In this document: positions 1 through 8,605 of the stretch, one piece after another
How the letters are laid out: every line of letters begins with the position of its first letter
How positions within the stretch are numbered: the first letter of the stretch is position 1
Assembly (NCBI RefSeq): GCF_900100455.1
Contig: NZ_FNCV01000001.1
Span: 537,093 to 601,092, forward strand
DNA: 64,000 bases
Origin: Roseospirillum parvum
Lineage (GTDB): Bacteria > Pseudomonadota > Alphaproteobacteria > Rhodospirillales > Rhodospirillaceae
Direction: 5' to 3'
Notes under the pieces: model-generated
Databases searched by the model: none
Seen by the model: only the letters and a program-made list of their open reading frames with translations
What the model was told of the DNA's origin: nothing
Position numbers and translations under genes: made by a program

Positions 1-55
1 CGTGTATAAGCGGCGGGTGTCCCGTCCCCCTGTCCGTGGAGCGTTCTGAAGGTCC

Positions 56-1579
56 ATGCCGTTTTCCTCGTTGCGCGACTTCATCGACCGGCTGGAGCGC
101 TCCGGCCGTCTGGTCCGGGTGTCGGCCCCGGTTAGCACCCACCTCGAGATGACCGAGATCCAGACCCGCCTGCTGGCCGAGGGCGGCCCGGCGGTGCTGT
201 TCGAGAACCCGGTCGATGCCGACGGGCGGCCGGCCGAAATGCCGGTCCTGGTCAATCTGTTCGGCACCGTCGAACGGGTCGCCTGGGGCATGGACCGCGA
301 GCCCCACGAGTTGCGCCAGGTGGGCCACACCCTGGCCTTCCTCAAGCAGCCGGAACCGCCGGGCGGCCTGCGCAAGGCGTTGGAGATGGCGCCGCTGGCC
401 CGCACCGTGCTGGCCATGCAGCCGCGCACGGTGCGCAAGGCGCCGTGCCAGGAGGTGGTGCTGACCGGCGATCAGGTGGACCTGTCCCGCCTGCCGGTGC
501 AGGGCTGCTGGCCCGGCGAGCCGGCGCCGCTGATCACCTGGCCGCTGGTCGTCACCCAGGGGCCGGACCCCAAGGGCGAGCGTTCGGACGTCTTCAATCT
601 GGGCATCTACCGCATGCAGGTGACCGGCCGGGACACCACCCTGATGCGCTGGCTGAAGCATCGCGGCGGGGCCCAGCACTACCGGCGCTGGAAGGCGGGC
701 AAGGCCGAGCCCTTCCCGGCCGCGGTGGTCCTGGGGGCCGACCCGGGGACCATCCTGGCCGCCGTGACGCCGGTCCCCGACACCCTCTCCGAATACCAGT
801 TCGCCGGCCTGCTGCGCGGCCAGAAGGTGGATCTGGTGGACTGCAAGACGGTGCCCCTGAAGGTGCCGGCGACGGCCGAGATCATCCTCGAGGGCCATGT
901 GTTGCTCGACGAGTACGGCGACGAGGGGCCCTACGGCGACCACACCGGCTATTACAACGCCGTCGAGCCGTTTCCGGTGTTCAAGGTTTCGGCCATCACC
1001 ATGCGCCGCGACCCGATCTATCTGTCCACCTTCACCGGCCGCCCGCCCGACGAGCCGAGCGTCCTCGGCGAGGCCCTGAACGAGGTCTTCATCCCCCTGT
1101 TGCAGCAGCAGTTCCCGGAGATCGTCGATTTCTGGCTGCCGCCCGAGGGGTGCTCGTACCGCATCGCCGTGGTCAGCATCCGGAAGGGCTACCCGGGCCA
1201 CGCCAAGCGGGTGATGATGGGGGTCTGGTCGTTCCTGCGCCAGTTCATGTACACCAAGTTCGTCATCGTGGTGGACGACGACATCAACACCCGCGACTGG
1301 AACGACGTGATGTGGGCCATCTCGACCCGCATGGACCCGGTGCGCGACACCACCATGATCGAGGGCACGCCCATCGACTATCTGGACTTCGCCAGCCCGA
1401 AAGCCAATCTGGGGGGCAAGATGGGGCTGGACGCGACCAACAAGTGGCCGCCCGAAACCGATCGCGATTGGGGCGAGAAGATCGTCATGGAGCCGGACAT
1501 GGTGGAACGGGTCAGCGCCCGCTGGTCGGAACTGGGCCTGCCCGGCAGCGGGCGGCCGATCTGGCCGGCCAAGGATTGA
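56..1579 (+). CDS. ubiD: UbiD-family decarboxylase (3-octaprenyl-4-hydroxybenzoate carboxy-lyase)
   Basis: A 507-residue UbiD protein, the usual length. In ubiquinone synthesis UbiD removes the carboxylate of the polyprenyl-4-hydroxybenzoate ring, using prenylated FMN made by UbiX. NLGIYRMQ at residues 181-188 supplies the conserved prFMN/metal region. [11 protein letters not shown] at 290-300 is the signature carrying the acidic catalytic residues and closely resembles Escherichia coli UbiD. The ATG follows GAAGG by a short spacer. The next gene starts 7 bases after the stop, so the two are probably co-transcribed. No ubiX is in the window. Another aromatic-acid substrate cannot be excluded, but the motif match favours the ubiquinone enzyme. 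Confidence 0.93.
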   Translation: MPFSSLRDFIDRLERSGRLVRVSAPVSTHLEMTEIQTRLLAEGGPAVLFENPVDADGRPAEMPVLVNLFGTVERVAWGMDREPHELRQVGHTLAFLKQPEPPGGLRKALEMAPLARTVLAMQPRTVRKAPCQEVVLTGDQVDLSRLPVQGCWPGEPAPLITWPLVVTQGPDPKGERSDVFNLGIYRMQVTGRDTTLMRWLKHRGGAQHYRRWKAGKAEPFPAAVVLGADPGTILAAVTPVPDTLSEYQFAGLLRGQKVDLVDCKTVPLKVPATAEIILEGHVLLDEYGDEGPYGDHTGYYNAVEPFPVFKVSAITMRRDPIYLSTFTGRPPDEPSVLGEALNEVFIPLLQQQFPEIVDFWLPPEGCSYRIAVVSIRKGYPGHAKRVMMGVWSFLRQFMYTKFVIVVDDDINTRDWNDVMWAISTRMDPVRDTTMIEGTPIDYLDFASPKANLGGKMGLDATNKWPPETDRDWGEKIVMEPDMVERVSARWSELGLPGSGRPIWPAKD

Positions 1580-1586
1580 GGTCGCC

Positions 1587-2420
1587 ATGCCCGAGGGGCT
1601 GATCGGCGGCCTGTTCCTGGCCCTCATGCTGTCGGCGCTGCCGGCCACGGTGGTTGCCCTGGTCCGCCCGGAGGCCCTGTGGCTGGGCCGCTCGGCGCGC
1701 ACCGTGCGCGGTGCCCTGGGCATGGCGGCGGCCGGCTTCTGGCTCGGTCTGCTGGGGATGATCCTGACCTGGCCGCCCTCGGCCTTCTGGGCCCTGGTCG
1801 GCACCGGCGGGCTGACCCTGGTCGGCGGGCTGCGCGTGCTCGGCGCCCTGGATGCCCGGCGCCGGGCCGAGGCCCTGCCGCGCGGCGCGCCGACCCCGCC
1901 CGAGGTGGCCGAGGTGCTGGACCGGGCGCGGGGCGATCTGGCGGCCCTGGAAAGCGCCGCCGCCGCCCATCCGACGCTGGGCCCGGCGGCCGCCGAGGTG
2001 GCCGCCGTGGCCCGCCCGCTGATCGCGCGGGTCGCCGCCGAGCCGGCCCATCTGCCGGCCCTGCGCCGGCCGCTGGTCCACCACCTGGGCCATGCCCGGG
2101 CGGCGGTCGAGGCCGCTGCCGTCCCTGACGCCGAGCCGCTGCTGGTCGAACGCGCCGGGCGCGCCCTGGAACGCCTGACGCGCAGCCTGAAGGCCCGCGC
2201 CGAGGGGCTCGACCGGGCCCGGTCGTTCACCGCCGAGGCCCATCTGCGGCTGCTGGAACAGGGCCTGGAACGCGATCTGGCGACCCTGGATTTGAGCACG
2301 CCGGGCATCGGCTTCCCCTCCGGCGACAGCCTCGACGCCAGCCGGCCGGAGACCGCCGCCCCGAACATTGGCGCCCCGGATATCGGCACCACCGAGTCGT
2401 CGCGGTCCGATCCCCTGTAG
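1587..2420 (+). CDS. Membrane protein of unknown function with helical C-terminal domain
   Basis: 277 residues, not recognised. The N-terminal third has about three hydrophobic segments (roughly residues 6-27, 45-63 and 67-85). The rest is a long Ala/Leu/Arg/Glu-rich, probably helical cytoplasmic region (about 90-250) with a polar tail. It starts 7 bases after ubiD and pmbA starts 55 bases after its stop, so it sits inside a probable three-gene transcript. The topology suggests a membrane-anchored scaffold or stator, but no catalytic motif is visible. Base composition matches the neighbours. Confidence 0.75.
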   Translation: MPEGLIGGLFLALMLSALPATVVALVRPEALWLGRSARTVRGALGMAAAGFWLGLLGMILTWPPSAFWALVGTGGLTLVGGLRVLGALDARRRAEALPRGAPTPPEVAEVLDRARGDLAALESAAAAHPTLGPAAAEVAAVARPLIARVAAEPAHLPALRRPLVHHLGHARAAVEAAAVPDAEPLLVERAGRALERLTRSLKARAEGLDRARSFTAEAHLRLLEQGLERDLATLDLSTPGIGFPSGDSLDASRPETAAPNIGAPDIGTTESSRSDPL

Positions 2421-2475
2421 ACGGCGCCGCGCGTCAGCTTTTGACCTCTCCCGCTCCACCCACCGGAAGGACCCC

Positions 2476-3822
2476 ATGACCCCGACCGATCCCGCCGCCC
2501 TCGATCTGCTCGACCATCTGGTCGGCCTGGCCCGCCGCGCCGGGGCCGATGCCGCCGACGCCCTGCTGGCCGATGGCACCGCGCTCTCCGTCGGCTGGCG
2601 GCTGGGCAACCTGGAACGCCTGGAGCGGGCCGAGGGGGGCGACATCGGGCTGCGCGTGCTGGTCGGTCGGCGCCAGGCCATCGTCGCCACCGCCGAGCGC
2701 GCCCCCGAGGCCCTGCGGGAGGTCGCCGAACGGGCCGTCGCCATGGCCCGGGCGGTGCCCGAGGACCCCCACTGCGGCCTCGCCGACCCCGACCAGTTGG
2801 CCCACGATCTGCCTGAAATCGACCAGTTCGACCCCACCGAGCCGAGCCCGGAAGACCTCCTCGAGCAGGTCCGCGCCGCCGAGGACACCGCCCGCGCCCA
2901 TCCCGCCGTCACCAACTCGGAAGGGGCCGAGGCCGAGTGGTCACAGGCCACCGTCTCGCTGGTCGCCACCAACGGGCTGGCCCGTCAGTACCGGCGCTCG
3001 ACCAGCGGCCTGTCGGTGGCCGTGCTGGCTGGCGGCGATGGCGCCATGGAGCGCGACTACGCCTATACCAGCGCCGTCCATCGCGGCGACCTGAAAAGCG
3101 CCGAGGAGATCGGCCGCGAGGCCGCCGAACGGGCCAGCCGTCGCCTCGGCGGCCGTCAGGTGGGCACCGCCCAGGTGCCGCTGCTGTTCGAACCCCGGGT
3201 GGCGCGCGGCCTGCTCGGCCACCTGCTGGGCGCCATCAACGGCGCCAGCATCGCCCGGGGCACCAGCTTTCTGGCCGACCAACTGGGCCAGGCGGTGATG
3301 GCCCCGGGGATCACCGTGCGCGAGGAACCGCACCGCCATCGCGGCCTGCGCTCGCGCCCCTGCGACGCCGAGGGCCTGCCCACCCGGGCCCGCGACCTGA
3401 TCGCCGATGGCGTGCTCACCACCTGGCTGCTCGATCTGCGCACGGCCCGCCAACTGGGCCTGCAAAGCACCGGCCACGCGGTGCGCGGCAGCGCCTCCGC
3501 CCCCAGCCCGGGGGTCAGCAACGTCCATCTGGTGGCCGGCGCCGAAAGCCCGCAAGCGATGATCGCCGCCATCGACAAGGGGGTGCTGGTCAGCGAGCTG
3601 TTCGGCCATGGCATCAACCCGGTGACCGGCGACTACAGCCGCGGCATGGCCGGCTTCTGGATCGAGAACGGCGAGATCACCCACCCGGTCAACGAAATGA
3701 CCATCGCCGGGAACCTCAAGGACATGCTGCGCCACCTCATCCCGGCCAACGACCTGACCCTGGATCACGCCACCAACAGCCCCACCGTGCGCGTCGACGG
3801 CATGACCATCGCCGGAAGCTGA
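2476..3822 (+). CDS. pmbA: PmbA/TldE-type subunit of the TldD-PmbA protease
   Basis: 448 residues from the ATG at 2476, which GGAAGG precedes at good spacing; an open frame extends upstream but lacks family similarity. PmbA (TldE) is the non-catalytic partner of the TldD metalloprotease, which acts on microcin precursors and other unfolded peptides. The family's C-terminal block is very clear: VTGDYSRGMAGFWIENGEI followed by MTIAGNLKDML (about residues 380-420). The TldD HExxxH zinc motif is absent, as expected for PmbA. tldD is not in the window. The gene ends 9 bases before an inverted-repeat element that may act as its terminator. Confidence 0.92.
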   Translation: MTPTDPAALDLLDHLVGLARRAGADAADALLADGTALSVGWRLGNLERLERAEGGDIGLRVLVGRRQAIVATAERAPEALREVAERAVAMARAVPEDPHCGLADPDQLAHDLPEIDQFDPTEPSPEDLLEQVRAAEDTARAHPAVTNSEGAEAEWSQATVSLVATNGLARQYRRSTSGLSVAVLAGGDGAMERDYAYTSAVHRGDLKSAEEIGREAAERASRRLGGRQVGTAQVPLLFEPRVARGLLGHLLGAINGASIARGTSFLADQLGQAVMAPGITVREEPHRHRGLRSRPCDAEGLPTRARDLIADGVLTTWLLDLRTARQLGLQSTGHAVRGSASAPSPGVSNVHLVAGAESPQAMIAAIDKGVLVSELFGHGINPVTGDYSRGMAGFWIENGEITHPVNEMTIAGNLKDMLRHLIPANDLTLDHATNSPTVRVDGMTIAGS

Positions 3823-3831
3823 GAAAGGCTC

Positions 3832-4178
3832 GGGGGCTTCGCCCCCAAACCCCCACCGGGGGGACAGGGTCCCCCCGGACCCCGCCAGTTCGTGGGTGTG
3901 GAACGCGCAAGGCAGAGCGGGGCACTCAGGGTGGTTGGTTGCAGGCCAGCTTCGCTGGCCTGCGGAACAAAAAAACGCCGCACAGCCGCCTTGCGCGGAC
4001 TTGATCCACGCATCTTTGCGCCCTTTCCTTGGTGTCTGTTTACGCGGGCCAGCAAAGCTGGCCCGCACCCAACCTCATCCGAATTCAAGCCGCTGCCGGC
4101 GTTCCGCTCCAACGACTGGAGGGGGTCCGGGGGATCGCCTTCGATCCCCCGGTGGGGGCGTGGGGGCAAAGCCCCCAC
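3832..4178. repeat. REPIN-like inverted-repeat element, copy 1
   Basis: A non-coding block between pmbA and the next gene. The left arm begins GGGGGCTTCGCCCCC and continues with C/G-tract palindromes; an inverted counterpart lies at about 4120-4178, ending TGGGGGCAAAGCCCCCA. Between the arms are two near-identical hairpins built on GGCCAGC-loop-GCTGGCC, at 3941-3963 and 4044-4066. The same architecture occurs at 10273, 10709 and 13534. Transposase-dependent REP doublets have this form; no transposase is in the window, so the mechanism is inferred. Short open frames through it are read-through of the repeat. Confidence 0.8.
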
Positions 4179-4207
4179 AGCCGCCGCTGGGATCGGGGGA
4201 CGATCCG

Positions 4208-4642
4208 TTGAAGGGCTTCTCGGTCGACGAGCTGGCCAACCGGCAGCGCTTGGCCAACTTCTGGCGCGGCGTCATCGCCGCCGGGCCGTCCCTGGAGCAG
4301 ACCGCCGAAGCCATGCGCCAGAACCGTGCCTATGCCGCCGACGATGACGGCCAGGCGACCCGGGAGGCGGACAACCATCTTGCCGGCCTGATCGAGCAGC
4401 ATGTCGGGCCAGACGGCGGCTTCGACCGCGAGGCCTTCAAGGCCGCCCTGTCGCCCGACCCGGCGATCCCCGAAGCCCTGCGTCAGGGCATCAACGACCT
4501 GGACCGCCAGGCCTTCACCGACTTCACCATCGGGCAGATCACGGAGCTTGGCATCGGCCAAGTCCTTACTCGCCTGGGTATGAAGGAAGGCGTGGTGAAG
4601 GGTGTCGTGGGGAAGGCTCCGGCCCTGTTTCTGTTTGACTGA
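4208..4642 (+). CDS. Hypothetical protein starting immediately after a repeat element
   Basis: 144 residues if translation begins at the TTG at 4208, which GGGGGA precedes by seven bases. No ATG or GTG gives a better start, and the frame upstream lies inside the repeat element. The protein is acidic and helical (residues 3-20 contain ELANRQRLANFW) with a hydrophobic C-terminus ending APALFLFD. The family is not recognised. The inverted repeat ends only 30 bases upstream, so insertion may have replaced the original promoter and start, leaving a 5'-truncated gene. Codon use is typical of the genome. Confidence 0.5.
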   Translation: MKGFSVDELANRQRLANFWRGVIAAGPSLEQTAEAMRQNRAYAADDDGQATREADNHLAGLIEQHVGPDGGFDREAFKAALSPDPAIPEALRQGINDLDRQAFTDFTIGQITELGIGQVLTRLGMKEGVVKGVVGKAPALFLFD

Positions 4643-4716
4643 ATCTATAATTACCAGATTTTGAGTGGGGTAGAATGGAGGTTGGCATTCGTGAATCAAA
4701 AAAATCTATTTGTTAT
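4643..4716. other. AT-rich intergenic gap between convergent genes
   Basis: The 74 bases between the converging stop codons are strikingly AT-rich against the surrounding GC-rich DNA and include a run of seven A. No clear stem followed by a T-run was found on either strand. It may be residual horizontally acquired DNA or a bidirectional termination zone. Confidence 0.4.
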
Positions 4717-5649
4717 TTATTCGTACTCAGTGCATCTTCTCGCCTTGAATGATCGTGCTGACTCCAATATGTATCCATTTCCTTCCTGAATCAAATCAGC
4801 GCTTAAGCGCCCCACGATGTCGGCAGCCTTTTCACTGCCTCCATGGTATCCGGCAACGGCAAGCCAATATGTTGCCCTCTCGGGATTGTAGTTGGGATCG
4901 AATTCCGCTCCATAGTACTCAACCAGGGCCGTCTGGCACTGAAGATGTCCGCATTTGGCGCACCACTCAAGGGCGTTCCGCCTGAGACTGTTGGGAACTC
5001 GCATTGCGCTCCCGCGGGTTGAAAAGAAGGAGAGGCCGGACGGCTCGAGATCCAGTGAAGACGCATAGTTGGCGGCCGATTCAGCCTGCGTGTTTTGTGT
5101 GCCTCTCCCATACTTGGCCTGCGCCTCGCGGTTTCCCAGCCAGGCGGCGCGTTTGAGGCAGGCGCGTCCCTTGGTGGGGGCGGGGACGTCGGGGTCGTGG
5201 GCGAAAACCTTGGGGGCGAGGCGCTCGGCATTCTCCTCGCGGACCAGGATGCGACCGGCCTGGGTCATCGCCTCCAGATGACCAGCCTCGGCGGCGGGGA
5301 GCAGGAACTCAAGCGCCCCCCAGGCGTCTGCCTCGAAGCCAGCTTGTCCTTCCATCATCAGATGACCCAGCCACCACCGAGCCTCCGCATTGCCCGGGCG
5401 GCCCTCATGGGGCACGGCCAGACGCTGCCACGCCGCCACCGCCGCCGCCACCCGTTCGGGATCGCCCGGATCATCGTCGCGCGGCTTGCCCTCCTCCCAA
5501 TCAAGGCGCGCCTCGATCAGGGCCAGCAGATCATCCAGATGATAGTCCATCGCCGGGTCATGCCACGCCCCTTGAGGCCCGCACGTGACCTCTTCGGCCG
5601 CCACCGGCAGCGCGAACACCATCGCCAACAGAAACACCCAAAGCCGCAT
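4717..5649 (-). CDS. Secreted Sel1-like repeat protein
   Basis: 310 residues from the ATG at 5649, chosen because it gives a signal peptide (MRLWVFLLAMVFALPVAAEE) and a GGGAGGG ribosome site lies upstream. Two or three Sel1-type helical repeats are visible: ALEFLLPAAEAGHLEAMTQ near residue 130, KRAAWLGNREAQAKYGRG near 185, and YWLAVAGYHGGSEKAADIVG near 280. Sel1 proteins are periplasmic or secreted adaptors. The 3' third is less GC-rich than neighbouring genes. A second Sel1 protein lies at 61639-62682, with no obvious close relationship. Confidence 0.75.
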   Translation of the reverse strand: MRLWVFLLAMVFALPVAAEEVTCGPQGAWHDPAMDYHLDDLLALIEARLDWEEGKPRDDDPGDPERVAAAVAAWQRLAVPHEGRPGNAEARWWLGHLMMEGQAGFEADAWGALEFLLPAAEAGHLEAMTQAGRILVREENAERLAPKVFAHDPDVPAPTKGRACLKRAAWLGNREAQAKYGRGTQNTQAESAANYASSLDLEPSGLSFFSTRGSAMRVPNSLRRNALEWCAKCGHLQCQTALVEYYGAEFDPNYNPERATYWLAVAGYHGGSEKAADIVGRLSADLIQEGNGYILESARSFKARRCTEYE

Positions 5650-5779
5650 CCGCGCACCCTCCCACGCGGGGAGTGTAGCACACCACCCCTGGGTGGGCTG
5701 CATCAAGGGCGCGTCGCCTCTTGGCAGCGGGCGTCTGGGGGAGGATCATGCTGGAGGGGGGTGCCCTGGGGGAAGGTGG

Positions 5780-7330
5780 ATGTCCATTCAGTGGAAGCTG
5801 CTGGTGGTCATTCTGGTGGTGGCCCTGCCGCCGTTGCTGATGATCGCCTGGCTGGACCGCGCGGCGTTGTCCGACCTGGGCGACGAGTTGCGCCTTGTCC
5901 GCCGCGAGGCGCTGGTCATGGAGGCCGGGCAGCGCCTGCAGGGGCTGGCCCAGTTGCACGCCGCCGATCTGATGGCCTCGGCGGACGAGGTGCCGCCCCC
6001 CGGCCCGCTGCCCGGGCTCGACCTGTCGCGTCATCAGCCGCCCGAGGCCTGGGCCGGCGCCCTGGAGGCCCAGGTGGTCGCCGCCGGGGCGATCGGGGCG
6101 GGCGAGGTGCAGAGTGGCGCGGCGGCCCTGCTGGCGGCGACCGCGTTGTCCCGCCCGGCCGGCTTCGTGATCGGCCGGCGCGGTGGCGATGGGGCGGCGA
6201 GCCGGGTGGTTGCCTTTGCTCGCCTGGGGGCTCGCCTGGGCGACAGCCCGCGCGCCCTGGCCCTGACCCTGCCGGTGGCGGCGCTGGAGCCGGCCTTGCT
6301 GGCGGCCGAGGCGCGCGCCGCCGGGGCCATTGAGCGGCATCTGGCGGTCAGTGGCACGGCGCTGGCCCTGTTCCTGACCATCGCCGTGGCCTTTTCGGTG
6401 ATCTTTGCGCGCACCATCACCCGGCCACTGGCCAGCCTCAACCGGGCGGTGCGCGACATGGCCGAGGGGCATCTGGACGCCAAGGTGATCCTGCGCACCG
6501 GCGACGAGATCGAGGCGTTGGCCGACAGCGTCAACCAGATGCTGCCCAAGCTGCGCGACCGTTTGAAGATGCGCGACGCCCTGTCGCTGGCCATGGAGGT
6601 GCAGCAGCACCTGTTGCCGGCGGCGCCGCCGGTCATCGGTGGCTTCGACATCGCCGGCCAGTCCGTCTATTGCGACGAGACGGGGGGCGACTACTACGAC
6701 TTCATAGACCTCTCCGAGCTGGCCCCGGAGCGCATCGGGGTGGCGGTCGGCGACGTCACCGGCCACGGCGTGGCGGCGGCCCTCTTGATGACCACGGCGC
6801 GGGCCCTGCTGCGCTCGCGGGCCCGCCTGGCCGATCACGGTCCGGCTCTGCTCCAGGCGCTGGGGCGCACGGTCGGCGAGATCAACCGCCATCTGGCCGA
6901 GGACACCCAGGGCGGCCGCTTCATGACCCTGTTCTATGCCATCGTCGATGGCGGCGACGCGACCATCCGCTGGGTTTCGGCCGGGCACCTGCCGGCCCTG
7001 ATCTACGACCCGGAAACCGACTACGTGCACCGCCTGGAGGGCGAGGACATTCCCCTTGGCATCGACCCCGACTGGACCTTCCGGGCCCAGGAGCGTGGCG
7101 GCTGGATGAAGGGGCAGATCATCGCCATCGGCACCGACGGCATCTACGAGACCAAGAACCCCGAGGGTGAGATGTTCGGCCAGCAGCGATTCGTCCGCGT
7201 CCTGCGCCGTCACGCCGACCGCCCGGCGGCGGAAATCTGTGCCGCCGTGGTGCGCGCCCTGGCCCGCTTCCGGGGCGGCCGGGCCCAGGAGGACGACGTC
7301 ACCCTGGTCATCGTGCGCAAACTGGCTTGA
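5780..7330 (+). CDS. Membrane HAMP-PP2C (SpoIIE/RsbU-type) serine phosphatase
   Basis: 516 residues; the ATG at 5780 follows GGAAGG. Transmembrane helix 1 is at about 6-25, a periplasmic sensor region at 26-190, helix 2 at about 192-212, HAMP at 211-265 (ITRPLASLNRAVRDMAEG), and a PP2C-type domain from about 290. The metal-binding aspartates are in GGDYYDF (302-308) and GDVTGHG (324-330). Such proteins dephosphorylate anti-sigma-factor antagonists in partner-switching pathways in response to envelope signals. No STAS or HPK-like partner gene is adjacent, so its target is elsewhere. It is transcribed away from the Sel1 gene across a 130-base divergent region. Confidence 0.9.
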   Translation: MSIQWKLLVVILVVALPPLLMIAWLDRAALSDLGDELRLVRREALVMEAGQRLQGLAQLHAADLMASADEVPPPGPLPGLDLSRHQPPEAWAGALEAQVVAAGAIGAGEVQSGAAALLAATALSRPAGFVIGRRGGDGAASRVVAFARLGARLGDSPRALALTLPVAALEPALLAAEARAAGAIERHLAVSGTALALFLTIAVAFSVIFARTITRPLASLNRAVRDMAEGHLDAKVILRTGDEIEALADSVNQMLPKLRDRLKMRDALSLAMEVQQHLLPAAPPVIGGFDIAGQSVYCDETGGDYYDFIDLSELAPERIGVAVGDVTGHGVAAALLMTTARALLRSRARLADHGPALLQALGRTVGEINRHLAEDTQGGRFMTLFYAIVDGGDATIRWVSAGHLPALIYDPETDYVHRLEGEDIPLGIDPDWTFRAQERGGWMKGQIIAIGTDGIYETKNPEGEMFGQQRFVRVLRRHADRPAAEICAAVVRALARFRGGRAQEDDVTLVIVRKLA

Positions 7331-7405
7331 GCCCGGGAGCGCGGAGTGGCCGCCGACATCCCCCCTTGACGTTCGGGGACGGATTCATGACATCTCGGTG
7401 GCGAT

Positions 7406-7439
7406 CCGGTTAACTTTCGCGGAAGCGACCGAAAACCGG
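7406..7439. promoter_or_regulatory. Imperfect inverted repeat in the leader of the lpxH-like gene
   Basis: Left half CCGGT (7406-7410) and TTTCG (7415-7419) are mirrored by CGAAA (7430-7434) and ACCGG (7435-7439), with a four-base offset in the left half. It lies about 110 bases upstream of the lpxH-like start. It could be an operator or a leader hairpin; no T-run follows. Confidence 0.3.
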
Positions 7440-7546
7440 TGTACAGCCAGCGGTCCGATGCGTAGTTATCGCGTCCAGGGGCCCGCCCTGCGGTCGTCAT
7501 GTTCGGCGCCAGGGGCGGCCCTGACCCCGGCCGGGTGGGAGCCACC

Positions 7547-8605
7547 ATGAACGTCGATACCAAGCCGCGAACGGATGTTCCCGCCGGGTCGAGCCGGCTT
7601 GACCAGGGCAGATCGGTCACGGGCGGGCCGCCGCCGGGCGACCAACCCGGCGACGAGCCGCGCGATGAACCGCAAGGCCCGCGCCGCTACCGCTCGATCT
7701 TCATTTCCGACATTCACCTGGGGACCCGGGGCTGCAAGGCCGAGTTCCTGCTCGGCTTCCTGCGCGACACCGAAAGCGAAAACCTCTATCTGGTCGGCGA
7801 CATCATCGACGGCTGGCGCCTGCGTCGCACCTGGTACTGGCCCCAGGCCCACAACGACGTGGTCCAGAAGCTGCTGCGCAAGGCGCGGAAAGGGACCCGG
7901 GTGGTGTTCATCCCCGGCAACCACGACGAGTTCGTGCGCGACTACCTGGACAACGACTTCGGCAGCGTCGAAATCGAGGACGAGGTGATCCACACGGGGG
8001 CCGACGGCAAGCGCTATCTGGTGCTGCACGGCGACCGCTTCGACGGCGTGGTGAAACATGCCAAATGGCTGGCCCACCTGGGCGACACCGCCTATCAGTT
8101 GGCGCTGACCGTCAACAACTGGCTGAACTCGGTGCGCCGGAGCCTGGGGCTGTCCTATTGGTCTTTGTCCAAGTATCTGAAGCACAAGGTTAAAAACGCC
8201 GTCCAGTTCATCGACGACTATGAGAACACCCTGGCCGCCGAGGCCCGCAAGCGCGAGGTTGACGGCATCGTCTGCGGCCACATCCACCACGCCGAAAAAC
8301 GCATTATCGGGGATGTCCTCTATTGCAACTCGGGCGACTGGGTGGAAAGCTGCACCGCCATTGTCGAACACTGGGACGGCACCATGGAGGTGCTCGACTG
8401 GACCCGGGTCGAGAGCATCGACGATCCCCAGTATGCGCCGGTCGGCGCCCCCAAGGCCGCGCGAACCCCCGGCCAGGGCCTGACGACCGGCACCGGCGTG
8501 GCCAGGGTTGGGATCGCCAGAGAGGACCAGAGATGCGAATCGTTGTCGTCACGGATGCGTGGTTTCCTCAGATCAATGGTGTCGTCCGCACGCTCCACAC
8601 CCTGA
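7547..8605 (+). CDS. LpxH-like metallophosphoesterase (UDP-2,3-diacylglucosamine pyrophosphatase family)
   Basis: 352 residues from the ATG at 7547 (GTGGGAG upstream). After a roughly 45-residue disordered N-terminus, all metallophosphoesterase metal motifs appear in order: SDIHLG, VGDIIDG, PGNHDE, LHGDRFD and GHIHHAE. The closest known families hydrolyse UDP-2,3-diacylglucosamine in lipid A synthesis or act on related nucleotide-linked lipids. The low-complexity N-terminus and extended C-terminus make it longer than E. coli LpxH (about 240 aa). The 3' end overlaps the following glycosyltransferase by 73 bases, indicating translational linkage. Confidence 0.8.
   Translation: MNVDTKPRTDVPAGSSRLDQGRSVTGGPPPGDQPGDEPRDEPQGPRRYRSIFISDIHLGTRGCKAEFLLGFLRDTESENLYLVGDIIDGWRLRRTWYWPQAHNDVVQKLLRKARKGTRVVFIPGNHDEFVRDYLDNDFGSVEIEDEVIHTGADGKRYLVLHGDRFDGVVKHAKWLAHLGDTAYQLALTVNNWLNSVRRSLGLSYWSLSKYLKHKVKNAVQFIDDYENTLAAEARKREVDGIVCGHIHHAEKRIIGDVLYCNSGDWVESCTAIVEHWDGTMEVLDWTRVESIDDPQYAPVGAPKAARTPGQGLTTGTGVARVGIAREDQRCESLSSRMRGFLRSMVSSARSTP

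Noticed and set aside
1512-2972. Long minus-strand open frame across ubiD end, membrane gene and pmbA start
   Set aside because: Arg/Ser/Gly-rich composition, no ribosome site and complete overlap with three supported genes.
3896-4207. N-terminal extension of the hypothetical gene at 4208
   Set aside because: The upstream frame translates the inverted repeat element and has no protein-like features.
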